DNA from: Clostridium sp.
Lineage (GTDB): Bacteria; Bacillota_A; Clostridia; Lachnospirales; Lachnospiraceae
Direction of reading: 5' to 3'
Length of the DNA stretch: 26,173 nucleotides
NCBI GenBank assembly: GCA_023666975.1
Contig: JAMPAW010000010.1
Coordinates: 1-26,173, forward strand
The notes under the pieces were generated by a model, which worked only from the letters and a program-made list of their open reading frames with translations, was not told the origin of the DNA and did no database searches. Numbering within the stretch: the stretch's first letter is position 1; every line of letters begins with the position of its first letter. Shown piece by piece: positions 16,073 through 22,395 of this stretch. Both the position numbers and the translations under genes were made by a program.

Positions 16073-16105
16073 AAAAAGCGGATAACTCTACGCCATCCGC
16101 TTTTT
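16073..16105 (-). terminator. Terminator after the polysaccharide deacetylase
   Basis: A perfect 11-bp stem (AAAAAGCGGAT with ATCCGCTTTTT) and 11-nt loop, followed by T's on the minus strand. The leading A-run makes it potentially bidirectional. It isolates the deacetylase from the folate operon. Confidence 0.88.
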
Positions 16106-16161
16106 GCTCCGTCACCCTCTGCCGGACGACTCTATATAACCCTTTTATCACTGAAAACGCC

Positions 16162-17235
16162 CTACTCTTCCACGGAATTGCAGGAAACATGCTGAATAAG
16201 CGGTGTATCCGCATCAATCGGAAGAATCTCATATCCTCCGCTCTTCAACGTATCAATCAGCAGCTGCAGCGACTCCACTGTCGTATGCACATTCTGAAGG
16301 TCATGCATCAGTACTATAGAATCCTGATTTTTTTCGACATCATTCATTACATTTTCTACTAACTGCTCCGGAGAAAGACCGCCGGTAACCGCATCTCCGC
16401 TCAGGGAATTCCAATCATAATAGTTAATATTATGCTCATTCAGATAAGCAATATAGTTCTGAATCGGAAGCGGTGCCACACTGTTAGAGCTTCCTCCCGG
16501 AAACCGGAAAATCATGGTTCTTGTACCGGTCACATTATAAATCAGGTCGCTAAGCTCTGTTAATTCCTCGCCAAAAGATTTCTCCGATGCATAGAAATCC
16601 TGGTATACGTGGGAATAAGAATGCATACCAATCGTATGTCCCTCATCTACAATGCGTCGGTAATAATCATAATAATTCTCATCTCTGCCAATGACAAAAA
16701 ATGTCGCTTTCACATTATTGGCAGCCAGAATATCCAATATCTGTCCGGTATATATGGAAGGTCCATCGTCAAAAGTAAGATACACCCTCTTTACCTCTTT
16801 CTGTGTCTCCGACACGGCTTCCGCTGTACTCTCGTCAGCAGTATTTCCCCCGTCAGCGCTTGAACTGTCCACAGCCTCCATCTGTTCGTTTAATCCGGCG
16901 TCTTCGTTTGAATCAACGTTTTCCTCTGTATTCTCCGTTTCTTCCTTGACACTGGCACTGCTGAGAACGGTTCTCGTCGAATCCGAAAAAACACCGTCCA
17001 CTGAATTCGGATTATCCAAAAGTGCTTCCCGGCTGGAGCGGAACGTCAAATAGTCCCCGCCCTCCTCGCTCAACGCATAATCTAATTTTTTCTCTAGCTG
17101 GTTGATCCGGTAAAACAGAAAAGCACTGGTTAAAATCGGCAGAATCGTCAAGGTCAGATACCCATATATAATTATTTTTTTGTAGAACTCTACCCGCCTT
17201 CTTCTGGCAAGCTCCGCTCTGGTTATTTTTGCCAT
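16162..17235 (-). CDS. Membrane-anchored polysaccharide deacetylase (NodB domain)
   Basis: A 357-residue protein with a basic N-terminus, one membrane helix (about 20-42), a short helical segment (QLEKKLDYAL), a Ser/Glu/Asp-rich low-complexity spacer (about 84-145) and a NodB deacetylase domain. Catalytic and metal residues are present: TFDDGPS (Asp156-157), MHSYSH (His205 and His209), RFPGGSSN and VLMHDL. It probably removes N-acetyl groups from peptidoglycan or another surface glycan outside the membrane. The ATG at 17235 is preferred over the upstream TTG because AGGTGG lies directly ahead. A single-gene unit with its own strong promoter and terminator. Confidence 0.93.
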   Translation of the reverse strand: MAKITRAELARRRRVEFYKKIIIYGYLTLTILPILTSAFLFYRINQLEKKLDYALSEEGGDYLTFRSSREALLDNPNSVDGVFSDSTRTVLSSASVKEETENTEENVDSNEDAGLNEQMEAVDSSSADGGNTADESTAEAVSETQKEVKRVYLTFDDGPSIYTGQILDILAANNVKATFFVIGRDENYYDYYRRIVDEGHTIGMHSYSHVYQDFYASEKSFGEELTELSDLIYNVTGTRTMIFRFPGGSSNSVAPLPIQNYIAYLNEHNINYYDWNSLSGDAVTGGLSPEQLVENVMNDVEKNQDSIVLMHDLQNVHTTVESLQLLIDTLKSGGYEILPIDADTPLIQHVSCNSVEE

Positions 17236-17354
17236 GTAACCACCTGAGTTTCCTTTCAATGTACCTTTTATCCCTAGTATTTTCCAAAGTTTGCTTTCTC
17301 ATTCATTTTCCTGATACAATCTGTGCTTTCAGGTAAATTTTATTAAGTTTAGTT

Positions 17355-17383
17355 ATTATAAATAAAGAAATTTTTTTCGTCAA
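17355..17383 (-). promoter_or_regulatory. Strong SigA-type promoter of the polysaccharide deacetylase
   Basis: Minus strand: -35 TTGACG (17383-17378), 17-bp A/T spacer, perfect -10 TATAAT (17360-17355). The leader to the start codon would be about 113 nt. Confidence 0.8.
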
Positions 17384-17415
17384 GCCACGATTTTACGTAA
17401 TTTAGGTCATTTTTT

Positions 17416-17452
17416 ATCCTTTTGAATACAATATATTATAGTCAAAAAGGAT
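17416..17452 (+). promoter_or_regulatory. Inverted repeat around the presumed start region of the ABC operon
   Basis: ATCCTTTTGA (17416-17425) and TCAAAAAGGAT (17442-17452) are inverted copies differing by a single extra base. They flank an AT-rich core with the candidate -10 TATAGT (17437-17442; weak -35 TTATCC at 17414-17419). The arrangement suggests an operator for a dimeric repressor. The right arm also supplies part of the ribosome site of the TTG-started ATPase gene. Confidence 0.45.
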
Positions 17453-17462
17453 GTGAAAAAAA

Positions 17463-18245
17463 TTGGGAACACCACTGCTAGAATTTTTTGATGTAAATTA
17501 CACTTATCACACAATATCTTGTGAAACCCTTTCTCTTGAAAATGTTTCATTCAAATTAAATAAAAATGAATTTATTTCATTAGTAGGGCCCAGCGGCTGC
17601 GGTAAAACAACGCTGTTGAATCTGGTAGCCGGACTGCTTCCCGTTTCCTCAGGCAGAATCGAAGTAAATGGCCTTCCCAAAGAGGAAGCCGACATCAATA
17701 TCGGATATATGCTGCAAAAGGATCATTTGCTGGAGTGGCGGACCATTTATAAAAACCTGACACTCGGACTGGAAATCCAGAAAAAGGCAGACAGCGCTCA
17801 TCTGGAAATCATTGACAATCTGTTAAAAACCTATGGCCTATGGGAATTCAGAAATGCCTATCCGAGGCAGTTGTCCGGAGGAATGCGGCAGCGTGCAGCC
17901 CTAATCCGCACACTGGCCCTGTCGCCTGAGATTTTGCTGTTAGATGAACCCTTTAGTGCTCTTGACTATCAGACCCGGCTGAATGTTTCCGACGATATAG
18001 GCTCCATCATCAAAGAAAAAGGAATCAGCACTCTGCTGGTGACCCACGATTTGTCCGAGGCAATCTCCATGGCCGACCGCGTGATTGTGCTGACGAAACG
18101 CCCCTGCACGGTAAAGGCCGTGATTCCCATTGAACTGAGTATCCCGCACAGAACGCCAAAGACTGCCAGAAACGCACAGGAATTTAACAAATATTATAAT
18201 CAAATATGGGAGGCCGTCCGTGATGAAAACGAAGACCACAGATAA
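17463..18245 (+). CDS. NitT/TauT-family ABC importer ATP-binding protein
   Basis: A 260-residue ABC ATPase with Walker A GPSGCGKTT (about 43), Q-loop YMLQKDHLLEW, signature LSGGMRQR, Walker B EILLLDEP and H-loop VTHDLSEA. The sequence falls in the group energising uptake of nitrate, sulfonates, thiamine precursors or similar compounds (SsuB/TauB/ThiZ type); the substrate cannot be told. It starts with TTG at 17463, with AAAGGATG about nine bases upstream. Its 3' end overlaps the permease gene, which begins within its last codons. On the plus strand, opposite its neighbours on both sides. No solute-binding protein gene accompanies it. Confidence 0.92.
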   Translation: MGTPLLEFFDVNYTYHTISCETLSLENVSFKLNKNEFISLVGPSGCGKTTLLNLVAGLLPVSSGRIEVNGLPKEEADINIGYMLQKDHLLEWRTIYKNLTLGLEIQKKADSAHLEIIDNLLKTYGLWEFRNAYPRQLSGGMRQRAALIRTLALSPEILLLDEPFSALDYQTRLNVSDDIGSIIKEKGISTLLVTHDLSEAISMADRVIVLTKRPCTVKAVIPIELSIPHRTPKTARNAQEFNKYYNQIWEAVRDENEDHR

Positions 18246-19044
18246 TCAAACACCAGTCTCTGACAAACAAAGAGAATATGTACTGAAAATCAAACGAAAT
18301 AATCTACTGATTAGAATTTATCAGGTCCTTATCTGTATCGGCTTCCTGATTATATGGGAATACACAGCCAGACACCACATCATCAATGACTTCATTTTCT
18401 GCTCTCCGTCTAAGCTGCTTGCCACATTGCTGTCGATGCTAAGAGACGGTTCACTGTTATTCCACATCGGCATTACCCTCTATGAAACCCTGCTGGGTTT
18501 TGCGATCGTCATTGCCGGCAGTCTCGTTATCGCCACGTTGTTTTGGTGGAACAAAACACTTTCCCGTGTGTTAGAGCCATATCTTGTCATTTTAAATGCC
18601 CTGCCAAAATCAGCACTGGCTCCGGTTTTAATCGTCTGGCTTGGCGCCAACAAAACCACGATTATTGTCTGCGCCTGCTCTGTCGCCATTTTCGGCAGCA
18701 TCCTCAATATATACACCGGTTTTGTCAACGTGGACCCCGACAAAATCAAGCTGATCGAAACATTAAAAGGCTCCCGCCTCCAATGCCTGAAGCTGGTCGT
18801 GCTGCCCAGCAATATCCCAAATATTATCAGTATTATGAAGGTAAATATCGGCCTCTGCCTTGTCGGTGTGGTAATCGGTGAATTTCTGGCCGCAAGAGAA
18901 GGTCTGGGCTACCTGATTATCTACGGTTCCCAGACCTTCAAAATGAGCAATGTTTTGTTATCTATTCTTATTCTCTGTATTATTGCCATGCTCCTATACA
19001 TGATTCTACAGCATATCGAGAAAAAACTATCGGACTATTTCTAA
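18223..19044 (+). CDS. NitT/TauT-family ABC importer permease
   Basis: A 273-residue inner-membrane permease with about six hydrophobic helices. The cytoplasmic EAA-type coupling loop lies around residues 180-200 (ETLKGSRLQCLKLVVLP), and a conserved GVVIGEFLAAREGLGYLI follows. It pairs with the ATPase just upstream, overlapping it by 23 bases. A GGGAGG site inside the ATPase gene precedes the ATG at 18223 by nine bases; the preceding GTG (18220) is an alternative start. With no binding protein gene in the unit, the partner must be encoded elsewhere, unless the system works without one. Confidence 0.92.
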   Translation: MKTKTTDNQTPVSDKQREYVLKIKRNNLLIRIYQVLICIGFLIIWEYTARHHIINDFIFCSPSKLLATLLSMLRDGSLLFHIGITLYETLLGFAIVIAGSLVIATLFWWNKTLSRVLEPYLVILNALPKSALAPVLIVWLGANKTTIIVCACSVAIFGSILNIYTGFVNVDPDKIKLIETLKGSRLQCLKLVVLPSNIPNIISIMKVNIGLCLVGVVIGEFLAAREGLGYLIIYGSQTFKMSNVLLSILILCIIAMLLYMILQHIEKKLSDYF

Positions 19045-19095
19045 AAACAGCAATTTTTCCGAAGCCTCCTCTTACCTGGTGTAAAGATTTGCCGG

Positions 19096-19287
19096 TCATT
19101 CGTCGATGATATCGATAACTGCTACCGGGCAGGCAGACCGTGCAGACTCTGCGGAAGCATAATTGGAATCATCAATCTTTCCGTTTGCTTCCGCCACACC
19201 GTCCTCATCAAAGGCAAAAACCTCCGGGCAGGTATTGACACACAAACCGCAACTGATACAACCTTCTTTATTCACAACTGCTTTCAT
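19096..19287 (-). CDS. Small [4Fe-4S] ferredoxin
   Basis: A 63-residue acidic electron carrier. It has CISCGLCVNTCPEVF at residues 10-24 (CxxCxxC then a Cys-Pro) and a fourth cluster ligand in SACPVAVI near the C-terminus. The second CxxCxxC set of clostridial 2[4Fe-4S] ferredoxins is missing, so it should bind one cluster. The additional Cys20 may pair in a disulfide, as in some single-cluster ferredoxins. The ATG at 19287 has GGAAAGGAAG about nine bases upstream. It faces the permease gene and follows the binding-protein gene by 90 bases; no redox partner is adjacent. Confidence 0.94.
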   Translation of the reverse strand: MKAVVNKEGCISCGLCVNTCPEVFAFDEDGVAEANGKIDDSNYASAESARSACPVAVIDIIDE

Positions 19288-19377
19288 GCCTGATTACTTC
19301 CTTTCCTTGCTAATATCGTACAGCCATATTGTGTGCGAAAGGAAGCGTTCTTATGCAAAAAATTCTGGCATATTTCA

Positions 19378-20154
19378 TCAGTCTTCTCTCACGATTACCA
19401 CCTGTATTGCCGTTGTATAGGTATCCGAAAAATCGGCTAATTCCTTCCGCTCGTCCGTGACACTCATGGCAGCGGCGCCCACATCTGCATTTCCTCTGTC
19501 CAGTGCCGCAATAATCGAATCAAAGGAAATATTTTCCACTTCCAGTTCCATATCCAGCTCGTCACAGATTGCCTTCATAATATCCACATCTATGCCGACA
19601 ATGTCTTCACCCTGCTTGCTCTCATACGGTGGAAACTCTGCATTCGTCGCCATGACCAATGTTCCGTTCGCATAGGAATCCTTATCCTGTCCCTGATAAA
19701 CGCCGGTCTTTTCGCCATTATATATCCAGCCTTCAAAAATCTCATCTAGTACACCGTTTTCCTTAATGGTATTCAATGCCTCGTTTATTTTGTCCAGCAA
19801 CTCCTGATTTCCTTTTTTGACTGCCAGCGCATATTCCTCCTCTGCAAAAGCCTCATCTAGTATGCGCAGATTATCGTTTTGCTCCTTGAAAACAACCGCC
19901 GGTCCCTCGTCCAGTATCACGGCGTCTATTTTCCCCTCTGCAAGCGCATTAACCGCATCCTCCCCCTTATTAAAGCGGACAACCTCGGCGCCTTCAATAT
20001 CCGTAGCATAAGCATCTCCTGTAGTCTCTAACTGAACGCCTATTTTCTTTCCTGCCAAATCATCAACGGAAAACACAGTATTCTTTGGTATTTTGCTACA
20101 GCCTCCCAATAAGAATAAGCTCAATACCGCAATTGCCAAATAAATTCTTTTCAT
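19378..20154 (-). CDS. Lipoprotein with circularly permuted family-3 solute-binding domain
   Basis: A 258-residue lipoprotein. A signal peptide ends in lipobox LLGGC (Cys19). Residues 28-145 match the second half of a polar-amino-acid binding protein: SVDDLAGKKIGVQLETTGD, the EGKIDAVILDEGPA hinge-side segment, and the ending NGVLDEIFEGWI. Residues 164-258 match the first half: TLVMATNAEFPPYES, IVGIDVDIMKAI, FDSIIAALDRGNADVG and SVTDERKELADFSDTY, ending VVIVRED. In ordinary family members the order is the reverse. No amino-acid permease or ATPase is adjacent. The gene follows a diguanylate cyclase gene by 47 bases on the same strand, with GAGGAGG six bases before its ATG. Confidence 0.9.
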   Translation of the reverse strand: MKRIYLAIAVLSLFLLGGCSKIPKNTVFSVDDLAGKKIGVQLETTGDAYATDIEGAEVVRFNKGEDAVNALAEGKIDAVILDEGPAVVFKEQNDNLRILDEAFAEEEYALAVKKGNQELLDKINEALNTIKENGVLDEIFEGWIYNGEKTGVYQGQDKDSYANGTLVMATNAEFPPYESKQGEDIVGIDVDIMKAICDELDMELEVENISFDSIIAALDRGNADVGAAAMSVTDERKELADFSDTYTTAIQVVIVRED

Positions 20155-20201
20155 CGTTATCCTCCTCTTTCTTCATTATACTCTCTGCTGTATCGGATTG
20201 C

Positions 20202-21449
20202 TCAGCACACCACCTGATTGCGCCCCGCATTTTTGCCCTTGTACAGGTTGTCGTCTGCCGCCTTGATAACCTCCTCATACGGAACATCTTTTTCCAGCTC
20301 CTTGATACCAAAGGTCATCGTAATATGTATCTCCTGCTCCTGATAAGTAAACACCTTTGCACGGATATCATTAAGCAGCTGGTCTGCTTTCCGTTTCGCC
20401 TCCTGCATTCCGAGCCGGTATACCAGAAGAAATTCTTCGCCGCCCCAGCGGGAGGCAAAACCGCAGTCCTTCACGCTTTCCTGAAGCATCTTGGAAATCC
20501 CTACCAATATATAATCTCCACACTCGTGCCCATACTGGTCATTAATGGATTTAAACCAGTCGATATCACACATGACAAAAGTGACCTCCGAATCCTGCTT
20601 GAGCAGTGCCCGTAAATGATTGTGACAGCTGCGGCGGTTATACAGCGAAGTCAGCGCGTCCAGTTCAATCAGATTTTTCAGTGCAGAACTCACCTTGTCC
20701 ACATATATGCCAATCTCTCCCAGCTCGTCGGTACGGTTTACAACACGCTCGTCCATTGTCACGTTTAAGTCTCCGTCCGACAGGACATGCAGGTATTGCT
20801 TAATCAATCCGATATCTCCAATCATTCTTTCCGAAAACTGCCTGCTGACCACCAGTGCAACGATGATAGCCACCAGTGAAAACGCAAGAAACACCAGCAT
20901 AATCTTACCAATCTGCCGATAGACTGCTGCCGCCGGCTTGCCGGCAAATACCATTCCCACAATACTGTCATCATCATTCTTGAGTGGGGTATAGTACCCG
21001 ATATAGCTGACCCCGTTAATGTTTAACCGGTTAGAAAAATAATTCTCCCCGTTTTCCAATACTCTTTCTTTGACCTCACTTTGTGCCTTCGTCTTAATCG
21101 CCGATACACCATATTCATTTTCCACAGTCGTCAGAATCCGCGTATCGCCCCAGAAAATGGTGGTATCAATGCTGGCATTGTTTTTGACCTGGTAAAGCAT
21201 TGTCGAATCCGTAATATTAATATCCCCTTTTTTGAGCATTCCTCCCTCATAAGAATAGTCGCCCCGAACCGACAAATCAAAACAGCCCTTCAACAGATAT
21301 GTCGTCGTTTCAACCTCATTTCTCACGATATTGGAAGCAAAGCCGTACATCAATACGATTCCAAAAAACAGAATCCCTAACCCCAGCAGCAGTATCGGAA
21401 GCAGTACAATTGTCTGCATCTTCCGGCTGATACTTGTCCTCTTTTTCAA
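20202..21449 (-). CDS. Membrane diguanylate cyclase: Cache-HAMP-GGDEF
   Basis: A 415-residue sensor enzyme. The first membrane helix (about 12-36) is followed by an extracytoplasmic sCache_3-like sensor (with DTTIFWGDTRILTTV and GYYTPLKNDDDSIVGMVFAGKP), a second helix (about 180-202), a HAMP segment, and a C-terminal GGDEF domain (about 265-415). Catalytic features are intact: DIDWFKSINDQYGHECGD and active-site RWGGEEF. It should make cyclic di-GMP. The inhibitory RxxD site that normally precedes the signature is not conserved (KxxG), so product feedback may be absent. The start is read as TTG at 21449 with GGAGAGGTGA just upstream; a TTG at 21476 is less likely. Confidence 0.92.
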   Translation of the reverse strand: MKKRTSISRKMQTIVLLPILLLGLGILFFGIVLMYGFASNIVRNEVETTTYLLKGCFDLSVRGDYSYEGGMLKKGDINITDSTMLYQVKNNASIDTTIFWGDTRILTTVENEYGVSAIKTKAQSEVKERVLENGENYFSNRLNINGVSYIGYYTPLKNDDDSIVGMVFAGKPAAAVYRQIGKIMLVFLAFSLVAIIVALVVSRQFSERMIGDIGLIKQYLHVLSDGDLNVTMDERVVNRTDELGEIGIYVDKVSSALKNLIELDALTSLYNRRSCHNHLRALLKQDSEVTFVMCDIDWFKSINDQYGHECGDYILVGISKMLQESVKDCGFASRWGGEEFLLVYRLGMQEAKRKADQLLNDIRAKVFTYQEQEIHITMTFGIKELEKDVPYEEVIKAADDNLYKGKNAGRNQVVC

Positions 21450-21492
21450 AAAATCACCTCTCCATTCCGGTATCAATTTACCTTCTTATTAC

Positions 21493-21521
21493 AGAATACC
21501 ACTTTTCCGCATAACTTTCAA
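21493..21521 (-). promoter_or_regulatory. Promoter of the diguanylate cyclase / binding protein unit
   Basis: Minus strand: -35 TTGAAA (21521-21516), 17-bp spacer, -10 TATTCT (21498-21493), about 45 bases ahead of the TTG start codon. Confidence 0.6.
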
Positions 21522-21590
21522 ATATATCTGTATTTTCTTTCCAAAGCTGTGCAGATACCGCTGTATTTCGTGCCCTGTTCTTATAGACAA

Positions 21591-21634
21591 TGATCATAAA
21601 TAGTGTTAAACTGTCCATGATTTGATTATGATCA
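21591..21634 (+). promoter_or_regulatory. 9-bp perfect inverted repeat ahead of the DUF5721-like gene
   Basis: TGATCATAA (21591-21599) and TTATGATCA (21626-21634) are exact inverted copies 26 bases apart, the second touching the GGGAGG ribosome site. It could be a regulator-binding site, or a 5'-UTR stem that affects translation. I could not identify a convincing promoter for the gene here. Confidence 0.4.
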
Positions 21635-21647
21635 GGGAGGCAAGCTT

Positions 21648-22145
21648 ATGCATGCAATTGAAATATCCGACATCAAACCTTTTATGCAGCTATTGTTCCG
21701 GTCCGGCCAATTGGACGCTTACGAGCTTGTATCCGCCGACATCCGTACCGATATGACCTATTCGCTTGACGGACATGTGAATACGGCTTTCTTTTCCACG
21801 GACGAGTTAGACGAATTATCTCTGGCGCACAGACAATATCTTCCCTGGGCTATGGCGAAAGAAAAAGTATTCGATATCATTCGTGGAAAGAAAACGCCTT
21901 CGATGCTGAAACTTGTTCTACGCGCATCTGCCCCGCAGGCAGAGTCTTTTATGAATTCAACCAATTCATCACTTAATTCAAATGATATTGACGGCTTTTT
22001 CGTCAATATCCTGTTCCAAGACAAGAAATTAAATGTGATTTGTGGTATTTCCTATCGAATCTTTACTATGGATAAAGAATTAGAGTCTGAATTTTCAGAA
22101 AATTTCATCACATTATTAAAATCAAATTCTATTGCCTGCCAGTAA
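21648..22145 (+). CDS. DUF5721-like small cytosolic protein, function unknown
   Basis: A 165-residue soluble protein without signal peptide or membrane helix. Its layout resembles DUF5721 proteins of Lachnospiraceae: an N-terminal I-x-D-I-K-P-F-M-x-L-L stretch, a central LPWAMAKEKVFDIIRGKKTPSMLK-type segment, and a C-terminal FFVNILF ... ISYRIFTMDKELESEF. The family has no established biochemical role to my knowledge. GGGAGG lies seven bases before the ATG. It stands alone between the divergent diguanylate cyclase and htpG; an A/T-rich stem (TTTATCAA 22162-22169 with TTGATAAA 22181-22188) shortly after the stop may be a weak terminator. Confidence 0.75.
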   Translation: MHAIEISDIKPFMQLLFRSGQLDAYELVSADIRTDMTYSLDGHVNTAFFSTDELDELSLAHRQYLPWAMAKEKVFDIIRGKKTPSMLKLVLRASAPQAESFMNSTNSSLNSNDIDGFFVNILFQDKKLNVICGISYRIFTMDKELESEFSENFITLLKSNSIACQ

Positions 22146-22285
22146 TTATTCTCACATTTTATTTATCAATCTTGTGTTTTTTGATAAAATTATGGTATTT
22201 TAATTCTTTTTTTCATCAATTACCGTTTCTTTTGCGTTATCAATAATGTGATTTTTTTCAAAATAAATGTGATTTCCTTGATTTG

Positions 22286-22312
22286 TTAGCACTCCTTTTT
22301 AATGAGTGCTAA
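22286..22312 (+). promoter_or_regulatory. CIRCE operator (HrcA binding site)
   Basis: A perfect match to the CIRCE inverted repeat: TTAGCACTC, nine-base spacer, GAGTGCTAA. HrcA represses heat-shock genes through this site. It ends seven bases upstream of the -35 box of the htpG promoter. Confidence 0.97.
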
Positions 22313-22319
22313 TTTTCTC

Positions 22320-22348
22320 TTGACTTTTGCGATTTCATATACTATCAT
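22320..22348 (+). promoter_or_regulatory. SigA-type promoter of htpG
   Basis: -35 TTGACT (22320-22325), 17-bp spacer, -10 TATCAT (22343-22348). The transcript would start near 22355, about 40 nt before the ATG. Confidence 0.7.
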
Positions 22349-22395
22349 ATCTCTATACTCAAATTTACGATAATCAATTGAAGGAGATGTGCATT

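Noticed and set aside
17236..17462. A riboswitch ahead of the ABC importer or the deacetylase
   Set aside because: The ABC leader is too short, and I see no conserved riboswitch core (such as TPP or c-di-GMP motifs) in the divergent gap.
22327..22395. A longer htpG start adding 23 residues
   Set aside because: It lies over the -35/-10 promoter region; the ATG at 22396 follows AAGGAG at nine bases and matches the family N-terminus.
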